A stretch of DNA of 64,000 nucleotides, from assembly GCF_900591205.1 (NCBI RefSeq), contig NZ_UUPU01000104.1, positions 26,212 through 90,211 on the forward strand, read 5' to 3'. Below the pieces are notes generated by a model. It searched no databases. It worked only from the letters and a program-made list of their open reading frames with translations, and was not told where the DNA came from. Shown here piece by piece: positions 1 through 7,391 of the stretch; position 1 is the first letter of the stretch, and each line of letters begins with the position of its first letter. The translations under genes and the position numbers were made by a program. The DNA comes from Pseudomonas viridiflava. Its GTDB lineage: Bacteria; Pseudomonadota; Gammaproteobacteria; Pseudomonadales; Pseudomonadaceae.

Positions 1-1
1 C

Positions 2-1489
2 CTCGCCAACTTGCAGGGCACTGTGGTGCCCGGCGATGTCGTGTTCAAGTTGTACGACACCTACGGCTTCCCGATGGACCTTACCGCCGACATCGCCCGC
101 GAGCGCGATTTGACGGTGGACGAGGCGGGTTTCGAGCGTGAGATGGAAGCGCAGCGCGTGCGCGCCCGTTCCGCCAGTTCCTTTGGCCTGGACTACAACA
201 GCCTGGTCAAGGTCGACGTGCCTACCGAATTCACCGGTTACAAGGCGACCGTCGGCTCGGCCAAAATCGTCGCGCTTTATAAAGACGGCAAATCGGTCGA
301 CGTGTTGAGCGAAGGCGATGAGGCCGTGGTGGTGCTGGACCAGACACCGTTCTACGCTGAGTCTGGCGGCCAGATCGGTGACTGTGGTTTCCTCAGCTCC
401 ACCTCCGGTCGTTTTGAAGTGCGCGACACCACCAAGACCGGCGGGGCGTTCTTGCACCACGGTGTGCTGGTGCTGGGTAACTTGACGGTCGGTGCACCGG
501 TCGATACCCAGGTCGATGCTGACGTGCGGCACGCAACGGCTTTGAATCACTCGGCCACTCACTTGTTGCACGCAGCATTGCGCCAGGTATTGGGCGAGCA
601 TGTTCAGCAAAAGGGTTCGTTGGTGGACAGCCAGCGCCTGCGTTTCGACTTCAGCCACTTTGAAGCGATCAAGCCTGAACAGATCAGGGCCCTGGAAGAC
701 ATCGTCAACGCCGAGATTCGCAAGAACTCGCCGGTAGAAACCGAAGAAACCGACATCGAGACCGCCAAGGCCAAGGGCGCCATGGCGCTGTTCGGCGAGA
801 AGTACGGCGACAACGTGCGCGTGCTGAGCATGGGCGGCGACTTCTCGGTGGAGCTGTGTGGCGGTATCCACGCCAACCGCACCGGCGACATCGCCCTGCT
901 GAAAATCATCAGCGAAGGTGGCGTGGCCTCCGGTGTGCGGCGTATCGAGGCGGTGACTGGTGCTGCGGCCCTGGCCTACCTCAATGCGGCCGAAGAACAA
1001 CTCAAGGAAGCGGCCAGCCTGGTCAAGGGCAGCCGCGATAACCTGATCGACAAGCTGTCGGCCGTCCTGGAGCGCAACCGTGCGCTGGAGAAACAGCTGG
1101 AGCAGTTGCAAGCCAAGGCGGCCAGCGCTGCGGGTGACGATCTGTCGGCTTCGGCGGTAGACGTCAAGGACGTTAAAGTCCTGGCCGTACGCCTGGACGG
1201 TCAGGACGGCAAGGCGCTGTTGGCGCTGGTCGATCAGTTGAAGAACAAGCTCGGCCGCGCAGTGATCCTGCTCGGCGGTGTCCATGAGGAAAAGGTCGTG
1301 CTGGTTGCCGGTGTAACCAAGGACCTGACTGGCCAACTCAAGGCCGGTGATTTGATGAAGCAAGCCGCCGCGGCAGTGGGCGGGAAGGGCGGCGGTCGTC
1401 CGGACATGGCGCAAGGCGGTGGTGTAGACGCCGGTGCCCTGGACGCGGCCCTGGCCCTGACCGTGCCATTTGTCGAGGCAGGCATTTAA
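2..1489 (+). CDS. alaS: Alanyl-tRNA synthetase, C-terminal part (cut by window start)
   Basis: Charges tRNA-Ala with alanine in the cytoplasm. The frame is open from base 2, so the catalytic N-terminal domain lies outside the window; about 495 residues remain. Visible are the editing-domain zinc/hydrolysis motifs (HSATHLLH and later CGGIHA), a coiled-coil stretch (residues RNRALEKQLEQLQAK) and the C-terminal DHHA1 region ending in the glycine-rich GGKGGGRPDMAQGG. It is followed by a hairpin at 1501-1527 and then by lysC, the usual alaS-lysC order in Pseudomonas. Identity is secure; only the 5' end is missing. Confidence 0.97.
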   Translation, partial: LANLQGTVVPGDVVFKLYDTYGFPMDLTADIARERDLTVDEAGFEREMEAQRVRARSASSFGLDYNSLVKVDVPTEFTGYKATVGSAKIVALYKDGKSVDVLSEGDEAVVVLDQTPFYAESGGQIGDCGFLSSTSGRFEVRDTTKTGGAFLHHGVLVLGNLTVGAPVDTQVDADVRHATALNHSATHLLHAALRQVLGEHVQQKGSLVDSQRLRFDFSHFEAIKPEQIRALEDIVNAEIRKNSPVETEETDIETAKAKGAMALFGEKYGDNVRVLSMGGDFSVELCGGIHANRTGDIALLKIISEGGVASGVRRIEAVTGAAALAYLNAAEEQLKEAASLVKGSRDNLIDKLSAVLERNRALEKQLEQLQAKAASAAGDDLSASAVDVKDVKVLAVRLDGQDGKALLALVDQLKNKLGRAVILLGGVHEEKVVLVAGVTKDLTGQLKAGDLMKQAAAAVGGKGGGRPDMAQGGGVDAGALDAALALTVPFVEAGI

Positions 1490-1500
1490 GGCGCTGTTGC

Positions 1501-1527
1501 CGAGCCCATGGTCTAGTCATGGGCTCG
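1501..1527. other. Hairpin between alaS and lysC
   Basis: Perfect 10-bp arms (CGAGCCCATG / CATGGGCTCG) with a 7-nt loop lie directly after alaS. There is no T-run behind it, so it is more likely an mRNA 3'-end stabiliser or processing structure than a classical terminator. Confidence 0.5.
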
Positions 1528-1586
1528 CTCGGTTGCTGGAAGATTTGTTTATTGGGCGCCCCTTTACGGGCTGAGGCGGCTTAGAA

Positions 1587-2828
1587 ATGGCTTTGATCGT
1601 ACAGAAATTCGGAGGCACCTCGGTCGGTTCTGTCGAAAGAATCGAGCAGGTGGCCGACAAGGTTAAGAAATTCCGCGATGCCGGCGATGACCTGGTGGTG
1701 GTGCTGTCGGCCATGAGCGGCGAGACCAATCGCCTGATCGAACTGGCCAAGGCAATCAGTGGCGACCAGCAACCGCTGCCGCGTGAGCTGGATGTGATTG
1801 TGTCCACCGGTGAGCAGGTGACCATTGCCCTGTTGGCCATGGCGCTGAACAAGCGTGGTGTGCCGGCAGTGTCCTACACTGGCAGCCAGGTGCGCATCCT
1901 GACCGACAGCGCGCATACCAAGGCGCGTATCCTGCAGATTGACGATCAGAAAATCCGCACAGATCTCAAGGCTGGGCGCGTGGTAGTTGTAGCAGGGTTC
2001 CAGGGCGTGGATGAGCAGGGCAACATCACCACCCTTGGGCGTGGCGGTTCGGACACCACCGGCGTGGCGCTGGCAGCGGCTCTCAAGGCCGATGAATGCC
2101 AGATCTACACCGATGTGGACGGCGTTTACACCACCGACCCGCGAGTGGTGTCCGTGGCCCAGCGCCTGGACAAGATCACCTTTGAAGAGATGCTGGAAAT
2201 GGCCAGCCTCGGTTCCAAGGTGTTGCAAATCCGCGCGGTGGAGTTCGCCGGCAAGTACAACGTTCCGCTGCGCGTATTGCACAGCTTCAAAGAGGGTCCG
2301 GGGACCCTCATTACTATTGATGAAGAGGAATCCATGGAACAGCCGATCATTTCCGGCATCGCTTTTAACCGCGATGAAGCCAAGCTGACGATCCGTGGCG
2401 TACCGGATACCCCGGGCGTGGCGTTCAAGATTCTCGGCCCTATCAGTGGCGCGAACATTGAAGTCGACATGATCGTGCAGAACGTTTCGCACGATAACAC
2501 CACCGATTTCACGTTCACCGTGCACCGCAACGAGTACGATGCGGCGGAGCGAATCCTGCAGAACACTGCGAGCGAAATTGGCGCCCGTGAAGTGGTCGGC
2601 GATACCAAGATCGCCAAAGTGTCGATCGTGGGCGTGGGCATGCGTTCCCATGCCGGCGTTGCCAGCCGCATGTTCGAGGCGCTGGCCAAGGAAAGCATCA
2701 ACATCCAGATGATCTCCACCTCGGAAATCAAAGTCTCGGTGGTGATCGAAGAGAAGTATCTGGAACTGGCTGTACGTGCGCTGCATACCGCTTTCGAGCT
2801 GGACGCTCCGGCCCGACAGGGCGAGTGA
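1587..2828 (+). CDS. lysC: Aspartate kinase, lysine/threonine-sensitive type
   Basis: Phosphorylates L-aspartate, the first step to lysine, threonine, methionine and diaminopimelate. At 413 aa it has the normal length for the single-function aspartokinase. The N-terminus carries the KFGGTSVG nucleotide-binding motif; the kinase domain includes STGEQV and GRGGSDTT, and two ACT domains fill roughly residues 265-410. An in-frame ATG at 2334 (residue 250) is preceded by GAGGA at good spacing, which would give a separate 164-aa regulatory beta subunit as known for related alpha2beta2 aspartokinases. A rho-independent terminator follows at 2841-2873. Confidence 0.97.
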   Translation: MALIVQKFGGTSVGSVERIEQVADKVKKFRDAGDDLVVVLSAMSGETNRLIELAKAISGDQQPLPRELDVIVSTGEQVTIALLAMALNKRGVPAVSYTGSQVRILTDSAHTKARILQIDDQKIRTDLKAGRVVVVAGFQGVDEQGNITTLGRGGSDTTGVALAAALKADECQIYTDVDGVYTTDPRVVSVAQRLDKITFEEMLEMASLGSKVLQIRAVEFAGKYNVPLRVLHSFKEGPGTLITIDEEESMEQPIISGIAFNRDEAKLTIRGVPDTPGVAFKILGPISGANIEVDMIVQNVSHDNTTDFTFTVHRNEYDAAERILQNTASEIGAREVVGDTKIAKVSIVGVGMRSHAGVASRMFEALAKESINIQMISTSEIKVSVVIEEKYLELAVRALHTAFELDAPARQGE

Positions 2829-2840
2829 TGCAATGCCAGG

Positions 2841-2873
2841 AAGGCGCGGTCTAACCGCGCCTTTCATTTTTTT
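2841..2873 (+). terminator. Terminator after lysC
   Basis: GGCGCGGT-CTA-ACCGCGCC stem-loop (2843-2861) followed by a T-rich tract. Confidence 0.8.
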
Positions 2874-3004
2874 GTGGGGTGCATGGTCTTTTGCGTGTGC
2901 TCGACAATACTTAGGCCGTTAGGGCTATGGCCATCAGGTCGTAGGTCGAACGCCTTTTTTTTGCAGACTGTTGTTCCTGAACTGAAATGCGTGAGGAGAA
3001 AGGT

Positions 3005-3193
3005 ATGCTGATTCTGACTCGTCGGTGCGCAGAAAGCCTGATTATCGGTGATGGCGAAATCACCGTGACCGTGCTCGGCGTCAAAGGCAATCAAGTACGT
3101 ATCGGGGTTAACGCTCCGAAAGAGGTAGCGGTCCATCGCGAGGAAATCTACCTGCGGATCAAGAAAGAGAAGGACGAAGAACCAAGCCTTTAA
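3005..3193 (+). CDS. rsmA: Carbon storage regulator RsmA/CsrA
   Basis: A 62-aa RNA-binding dimer that binds GGA motifs at ribosome-binding sites and represses secondary metabolism and exoproducts; it is titrated by RsmX/Y/Z sRNAs under GacS/GacA control. The protein starts MLILTRR and contains the conserved GVKGNQVRIGV and APKEVAVHREEI segments. I chose the ATG at 3005 because GAGGAGAAAGG lies just upstream and it gives the canonical N-terminus; an in-frame ATG at 2987 would add six non-conserved residues. It lies between lysC and tRNA-Ser, the standard Pseudomonas position. Confidence 0.97.
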   Translation: MLILTRRCAESLIIGDGEITVTVLGVKGNQVRIGVNAPKEVAVHREEIYLRIKKEKDEEPSL

Positions 3194-3255
3194 TTTTTAT
3201 CGTTTTTTATGTTTGCAAACGGGGATGAACGTGGTTAATATACGCCCCGTGTTGC

Positions 3256-3346
3256 GGAGAGCTGGCCGAGTGGCCGAAGGCGCTCCCCTGCTAAGGGAGT
3301 ACACCTCAAAAGGGTGTCGGGGGTTCGAATCCCCCGTTCTCCGCCA
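3256..3346 (+). tRNA. tRNA-Ser (anticodon GCT)
   Basis: A 91-nt long-variable-arm tRNA. The 7-bp acceptor stem GGAGAGC pairs with GTTCTCC (one G-T), followed by discriminator G and encoded CCA. The anticodon loop CTGCTAA gives GCT, which reads AGC/AGT. The T arm GGGGG-TTCGAAT-CCCCC is intact. Confidence 0.97.
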
Positions 3347-3454
3347 TTATTTGCTTAGTACGTTGCAATCTGGTTTTTTCGGTAAGTTGTTGAAATTACT
3401 CGAAAAAATAGCTTTACATAGAGATTGAACGGCCTATAATGCGCGGCAACAAAT

Positions 3455-3531
3455 GCACTCGTAGCTCAGCTGGATAGAGTACTCGGCTACGAACCGAGCG
3501 GTCACAGGTTCGAATCCTGTCGAGTGCACCA
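3455..3531 (+). tRNA. tRNA-Arg (anticodon ACG), copy 1
   Basis: A 77-nt cloverleaf with acceptor stem starting GCACTCG and 3' CGAGTGC-A-CCA. The anticodon stem CTCGG/CCGAG encloses CTACGAA, giving anticodon ACG (deaminated to ICG, reading CGN). A TATAAT-like -10 element sits at about 3434-3439, just upstream. Confidence 0.97.
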
Positions 3532-3602
3532 TTTAAGAGTTAGTTGCAGCAATGCAGGTAGCTTGGCTTCAACCAGTTGTGATCTGGTCTAAAACACACT
3601 CT

Positions 3603-3679
3603 GCACTCGTAGCTCAGCTGGATAGAGTACTCGGCTACGAACCGAGCGGTCACAGGTTCGAATCCTGTCGAGTGCACCA
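3603..3679 (+). tRNA. tRNA-Arg (anticodon ACG), copy 2
   Basis: Identical in sequence to the copy at 3455-3531, 71 bp downstream, with encoded CCA. The two copies probably form one transcript that ends at the terminator at 3687-3714. Confidence 0.97.
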
Positions 3680-3686
3680 TACAAAC

Positions 3687-3714
3687 AAAAAGCCCGCCTA
3701 GTGCGGGCTTTTTG
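3687..3714 (+). terminator. Terminator after the tRNA-Arg pair
   Basis: AAAAAGCCCGC-CTAGT-GCGGGCTTTTT stem-loop with a T-run. Confidence 0.85.
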
Positions 3715-3919
3715 CCGTCTGGGGTTTGTGTGGGATTTCATCTTTTTCTCCTGCTTCCATGTGTTTTCCTTTCTCGCTGCGTCGTCGCACTTCATAGATG
3801 CAGCCAATGCTTAGCTTTGGCTCGCAAGCGCTTGTTCTTTCCAGTTTTTTGACGTTAAAAGTCGGCGCACGGTGTATCATTGCGCCCGTCAGCCCCGCCG
3901 GGGCTTGTGGAATACCTCC

Positions 3920-3979
3920 ATGGACTTACCCAGTAGTTACTCAGTACCCCGTTTTACCAATCATGAATTGACTGATTGA
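3920..3979 (+). CDS. Possible leader peptide upstream of mgtE (19 codons)
   Basis: A short frame ATG GAC TTA CCC ... TGA encodes MDLPSSYSVPRFTNHELTD and lies 40 bp before the mgtE start. A weak GGAAT element precedes it at 9 nt, and a GC hairpin (AGCCCC-GCC-GGGGCT, 3891-3905) sits upstream. Mg2+ transporter genes of other bacteria use short leader ORFs with acidic or proline codons near the start for Mg-sensing attenuation; that parallel is inference only. It could equally be chance. Confidence 0.25.
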   Translation: MDLPSSYSVPRFTNHELTD

Positions 3980-4019
3980 TCCTTCCGGCGTGCCCCGCTG
4001 CTGGGAGTGGAGTTCGCCT

Positions 4020-5462
4020 ATGACCGAAGTAGAAGTAAAGAAAACACAAGAAAGCCTGCAGGATCGCCTGGCTCAAGTCATCGAGCTGCTGCAGCGCCAG
4101 CGTGTGGTCGAAGACCTCACGCACCGCCAGGAAGGCCCGAACAAAGACCACGTTGAAAACCTGGTCCACCGGCAAAACCTCGTCGAGTTGCAACGCAAGC
4201 TTGATGACCTGCACTCCGCCGACGTCGCCTATATTCTCGAAGCACTGCCGCTGGATGATCGACTGACCCTCTGGCAGTTGGTCAAGGCCGACCGCGACGG
4301 CGACATTCTGCTTGAAGTATCCGACTCCGTTCGTGAAACCCTGATCGCCGACATGGACGATCACGAACTCCTGGCTGCGGCCAAGGAGATGGATGCCGAC
4401 GAGCTGGCCGACCTGGCCCCTGAGCTGCCCCGTGATGTTGTCCATGAGCTGATGGAGGCCCTCGACAGCCAACAGCGTGAGCGCGTGCGCTCCGCGTTGT
4501 CCTATGGCGAGGATCAGGTCGGCGCCCTGATGGACTTCGAGATGGTCACCATCCGCGAAGACGTCAGCCTGGAAGTGGTTTTGCGCTACCTGCGCCGGCT
4601 GAAAGAGCTGCCGGGCCATACCGACAAGTTGTTTGTGGTCGACTACGAAGGCATCCTCAAGGGCGTGCTGCCGATCAAGCGCCTGCTGGTGAATGATCCG
4701 GACAAGAAAGTTGCGGACTTGATGGCCAGCGATACGGTGAGTTTTCACCCGGATGAAGACGCCTACGAAGCCGCCCAGGCGTTTGAGCGCTATGACTTGA
4801 TCTCCGCGCCGGTGGTCGACAAGAACGGCAAGTTGATTGGTCGTTTGACCATCGACGAAATGGTCGACCTGATTCGTGAAGAAAGTGAAACTGAAGTCCT
4901 CAACATGGCGGGTTTGCGTGAAGAGGAAGATATTTTTGCATCAGTCTGGCGTTCGCTGCACAACCGCTGGGCCTGGCTGGCGGTCAACCTGATTACCGCT
5001 TTCATCGCCTCGCGCGTTATCGGGTTGTTCGAGGGCTCTATCGAGAAACTGGTGGCTCTCGCGGCGTTGATGCCGATTGTGGCGGGCATTGGTGGCAACT
5101 CGGGTAACCAGACCATCACCATGATCGTGCGCGCCATGGCACTGGATCAGGTGAGTACTGCCAATTCTTCGCGCCTGCTGCGCAAGGAGTTGGCGGTGGG
5201 TCTGATCAACGGCTTGGTATGGGGTGGGGTGATCGGCGTCGTGGCCTACTTGCTGTATGGCAGTTGGTCGCTTGGCGTGGTGATGACTGCCGCCATGACC
5301 CTCAACCTGCTGCTGGCGGCGCTGATGGGGGTATTGATCCCCATGACCCTGGCGCGCCTGGGGCGCGACCCTGCCATGGGGGCCAGTGTGATGATCACGG
5401 CCATGACCGACAGTGGTGGCTTCTTCATCTTCCTGGGCCTGGCGACGATCTTCCTTTTGTAA
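4020..5462 (+). CDS. mgtE: Magnesium transporter MgtE
   Basis: Inner-membrane Mg2+ channel, 480 aa, the normal length. Order of domains: N-terminal superhelical domain (residues about 20-130, HSADVAYILEALPLDDRL), a CBS pair (about 140-265, including FVVDYEGILKGVLP and APVVDKNGKLIGRLT), and a C-terminal membrane domain of five helices with the pore motif GIGGNSGNQT and the late segment MTDSGGFFIFLGLA. I chose the ATG at 4020; a GTG at 3990 would add a poor N-terminus. The leader (about 3880-4019) holds a small hairpin and a possible 19-codon frame. Confidence 0.96.
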   Translation: MTEVEVKKTQESLQDRLAQVIELLQRQRVVEDLTHRQEGPNKDHVENLVHRQNLVELQRKLDDLHSADVAYILEALPLDDRLTLWQLVKADRDGDILLEVSDSVRETLIADMDDHELLAAAKEMDADELADLAPELPRDVVHELMEALDSQQRERVRSALSYGEDQVGALMDFEMVTIREDVSLEVVLRYLRRLKELPGHTDKLFVVDYEGILKGVLPIKRLLVNDPDKKVADLMASDTVSFHPDEDAYEAAQAFERYDLISAPVVDKNGKLIGRLTIDEMVDLIREESETEVLNMAGLREEEDIFASVWRSLHNRWAWLAVNLITAFIASRVIGLFEGSIEKLVALAALMPIVAGIGGNSGNQTITMIVRAMALDQVSTANSSRLLRKELAVGLINGLVWGGVIGVVAYLLYGSWSLGVVMTAAMTLNLLLAALMGVLIPMTLARLGRDPAMGASVMITAMTDSGGFFIFLGLATIFLL

Positions 5463-5472
5463 ACCTTCCGGC

Positions 5473-5490
5473 GGGAGCAAATCTGCTCCC
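5473..5490 (+). terminator. Hairpin after mgtE, possible terminator
   Basis: GGGAGCA-AATC-TGCTCCC, 11 bp after the mgtE stop codon, followed by GTCTTGCTTT; the T-run is weak. Confidence 0.5.
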
Positions 5491-5532
5491 GTCTTGCTTT
5501 CCCTTCCCGGCTTTCCTCGCCAAATCGCACGC

Positions 5533-5558
5533 AAAAAAAAGCCAGCACATGGCTGGCT
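5533..5558 (-). terminator. Terminator of amrZ
   Basis: Read on the minus strand, AGCCAG...CTGGCT is followed by eight T residues (plus-strand A-run 5533-5540). It lies 19 bp beyond the amrZ stop. Confidence 0.75.
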
Positions 5559-5576
5559 TCGGCTTTCAGTTGTAAA

Positions 5577-5903
5577 TCAATTGGCTTCTGCGGCCGCCTC
5601 AACGTCGTGCGCAATAAGCGAGACGAGAGCATTTTGCTGGCGGTGGGAGAGCTGACGAAAACGCTGCAGCAGTTCGCGTTCGTGCAGTGACAGCTCGGGG
5701 CTGTCCAGGCGCATGCTCAACTCGTCACCCAACGCACCTTCCTGAATAAGGCTCTGCTCCAGGCGCGCGATGATTTCGGAGTTCATGCTGCGGTGATGAT
5801 TGCGAGCCACCTCGGCAATGCGTTCCCGCATTCCGTCTGGCAGACGTACGACGAACTTGTCAGCCGTACGGCTGGAATAAATTGCCTGTTTCAATGGGCG
5901 CAT
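5577..5903 (-). CDS. amrZ: Ribbon-helix-helix regulator AmrZ (AlgZ)
   Basis: A 108-aa Arc-type DNA-binding protein that in Pseudomonas controls alginate, motility, EPS and c-di-GMP genes. The N-terminal MRPLKQA is followed by the DNA-contacting beta strand ADKFVVRLP, then helices with MRERIAEVARNHHRSMNSEIIARLE, and a C-terminal tetramerisation region (LSLHERELLQRFRQLSHRQQNALVSLIAHD). These segments are very close to P. aeruginosa AmrZ as I remember it. It is monocistronic: own terminator at 5533-5558 and a likely AlgU (sigma22) promoter at 5961-5986. Confidence 0.95.
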   Translation of the reverse strand: MRPLKQAIYSSRTADKFVVRLPDGMRERIAEVARNHHRSMNSEIIARLEQSLIQEGALGDELSMRLDSPELSLHERELLQRFRQLSHRQQNALVSLIAHDVEAAAEAN

Positions 5904-5960
5904 ATATTTAACCGGTTAGTTCAGGGGAGCGGTTTTTGGAATTGGCCGCAAGATGAGTGT

Positions 5961-5986
5961 TAAGACAAGGCTCACGACTAAAGTTC
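5961..5986 (-). promoter_or_regulatory. Candidate AlgU/sigma22 promoter of amrZ
   Basis: On the minus strand: GAACTT (5986-5981), 15 nt, then TCTTA (5965-5961). ECF sigmaE/AlgU promoters have GAACTT-N16-TCTGA, so the -35 is exact, the -10 has one mismatch and the spacer is one base short. amrZ is AlgU-dependent in P. aeruginosa (established knowledge). The predicted start is about 50 nt before the amrZ ATG. Confidence 0.5.
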
Positions 5987-6294
5987 AACCCTAATTGCAA
6001 AGAGGCCGCATCATGCCTCAGATTTGACATTTCCTTGGCGTCAATTCTGTGACAAATATTGAACTGCCTAAAGGCTTTATGCCAGCACTCATTTGCATTT
6101 TTGCGGACTGGTTGGAAAACTTTTCATCCAGTGATTCCGCAACGGAACTTCTCGTAAGTCCGGGTCGCCACGGGTTTTGAGGCCGCACATGCTATAGCAA
6201 ACTGGCCTTTTGCCCTCATTTTTAAGACTAGTGGCAATTTGCCGATTAGCGAGGGCGAGGCGACATAAGGTAAGGCGGGGAGGGGGGGATGGGG
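5987..6294. other. Upstream region of amrZ, no gene seen
   Basis: About 308 bp between the amrZ promoter and the next gene. It is comparatively AT-rich up to 6240 and then very G-rich (6270-6294). No credible ORF, tRNA or terminator was found. It probably holds regulatory sites for amrZ. Confidence 0.5.
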
Positions 6295-6474
6295 TCAGCG
6301 TAGGACCGGGTCGAACTTGATTCTGCGGCCGACGATCAGCGTGATCAGCAGCAGGCTCGCGAACACGCCAGTGGCAACGAATGCGGTGGTTTGCCCGTCC
6401 TGAGAGTCGGTGCTGAGGCCCAGGATGCCGGTTATCACGGTCAGGCTTAAGAACAGCCAGGCAGATTTGGTCAT
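6295..6474 (-). CDS. Small membrane protein, 59 aa, unknown function
   Basis: ATG at 6474, TGA at 6295-6297. The protein begins MTKSAWLFLSLTVITGILGL and has a second hydrophobic segment (FVATGVFASLLLITLIVG), followed by a basic tail RRIKFDPVLR. This fits two membrane helices joined by a short polar loop. It lies 11 bp after the stop of the 6486-6713 gene, so the two form an operon behind the sigma54 promoter at 6768-6781. I do not recognise a family. Confidence 0.75.
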   Translation of the reverse strand: MTKSAWLFLSLTVITGILGLSTDSQDGQTTAFVATGVFASLLLITLIVGRRIKFDPVLR

Positions 6475-6485
6475 GAACGGCTTCC

Positions 6486-6713
6486 TCAGAAAACCCAGTG
6501 TTCGGATGCCGGTGCAGCCTGGGTGCCTTCGGTCAGGCGTACCGGCGATTGCGCGTTAGGCGTCATCACCGCCAGTTGCGGGCGTTGTTGCAAGTGGTGC
6601 GGCACCGCCTGGCTGATCTGTGCCGGGTCGGCGGCGCCAGTCGATTGGAAATGGAACATCACCAGTGCAGCCAGGGCTACGGTGTTGAGGGCTAACAGAA
6701 GGGCACTGTTCAT
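6486..6713 (-). CDS. Small signal-anchored protein, 75 aa, unknown function
   Basis: Starts MNSALLLALNTVALAALVMFHF, a single N-terminal hydrophobic segment (signal anchor or signal peptide), followed by a polar Gln/Pro/Ala-rich region of about 50 residues ending in HWVF. I favour the ATG at 6713 because GGAG (6723-6726) is 9 nt upstream; the ATG at 6719 is only 3 nt from that GGAG. It is the first gene of the two-gene unit transcribed from the sigma54-type promoter at 6768-6781. The function is unknown; a periplasm-facing partner of the 59-aa membrane protein is a guess. Confidence 0.75.
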   Translation of the reverse strand: MNSALLLALNTVALAALVMFHFQSTGAADPAQISQAVPHHLQQRPQLAVMTPNAQSPVRLTEGTQAAPASEHWVF

Positions 6714-6767
6714 GGTCATGTTCTCCGCTTAACGCCGTGGCTGAATGGGTCTTGTAGGAGAAGTATT

Positions 6768-6781
6768 GCAGGTCTCGTGCC
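6768..6781 (-). promoter_or_regulatory. Sigma54 (RpoN) promoter of the small-protein pair
   Basis: Minus strand reads TTGGCACGAGACCTGCAA: GG (-24) and GC (-12) are separated by exactly 10 nt and flanked by the full TGGCACG / TGCA consensus. The start would fall about 40 nt before the first gene's ATG, leaving room for its ribosome-binding site. Confidence 0.8.
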
Positions 6782-6824
6782 AATCTATTAATTCAATAAA
6801 ATCAATGAGTTGAGTCTACTTTAG

Positions 6825-6880
6825 TTTGCGCAAAGGTTGCAATTTGCAATGCTGGCATTTTAGTGGATTGCATTTTGCAC
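6825..6880. promoter_or_regulatory. Palindrome cluster, likely enhancer-binding-protein site
   Basis: Contains a perfect TTTGCGCAAA palindrome (6825-6834), TTGCAATTTGCAA (6837-6849) and an imperfect inverted copy ATTGCATTTTGC (6867-6878; 10 of 12 positions match as a reverse complement of 6839-6850). The block lies 45-100 bp upstream of the -24 element at 6780/6781, the normal place for a sigma54 activator. The activator is not identified. Confidence 0.5.
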
Positions 6881-7039
6881 GATGGGGCCGGGTGCCCGTA
6901 TTTGCTGGGCGAAACCTGAGTCGTCCAGACAAGGATCGGCCTACACTCAAAAAGCCCACGGACGACATGACAAAACCGACCTCGGCCGTTAACATGCACG
7001 CCGTCCGTCGTGGTGCCTCTGGCCCGATGGCTGTCATTA

Positions 7040-7116
7040 GTCCCAGTAGCTCAATTGGATAGAGCATCCCCCTCCTAAGGGGAAGGTTGGCCGTTCGAAC
7101 CGGCCCTGGGACACCA
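7040..7116 (+). tRNA. tRNA-Arg (anticodon CCT)
   Basis: A 77-nt cloverleaf: acceptor GTCCCAG/CTGGGAC, discriminator A, encoded CCA; anticodon stem TCCCC/GGGGA with loop CTCCTAA gives CCT, reading AGG. It is followed directly by a terminator-like stem-loop. tRNA-Arg(CCT) genes often serve as integration sites, but no integrase or attachment repeat is seen here. Confidence 0.96.
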
Positions 7117-7122
7117 GATTCA

Positions 7123-7157
7123 AAGCCCTGCACAGAATATTCTGGCGGGGCTTTTTT
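7123..7157 (+). terminator. Terminator after tRNA-Arg(CCT)
   Basis: AAAGCCCTGC ... GCGGGGCTTTTTT stem-loop with a T-run; the stem has one G-T pair. Confidence 0.75.
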
Positions 7158-7391
7158 GTGTGCGCTCGATCTTTTCAAAAGCCAGTCGAACCTTGCTGCC
7201 GATCAAGGTTCACAGCAGGTGCTGACGGGTATTTTGCGCAACGGTGTACCTTGCACGCCACCCGGCAGCGTCTGAGCTGGTAAGCAAAATAATCCCCGGA
7301 AACAGCGCCTTTCGCCTGTCCGGACCCGGCAACCCCGGACTATCATGCCGATAGCCCTGTCTCTCACTGCAAGGAGCCGCTCGGAACGCCG

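Noticed and set aside
3455..3679. Duplicate tRNA-Arg as a sign of island attachment
   Set aside because: Two full, identical tRNA copies with a shared terminator are an ordinary tandem; no integrase or partial tRNA repeat nearby.
3589..3807. Frame ending ...ALDRIRTCDRSVRSRVLYPAELR
   Set aside because: A well-known spurious translation of the antisense strand of a tRNA gene, here the second tRNA-Arg(ACG).
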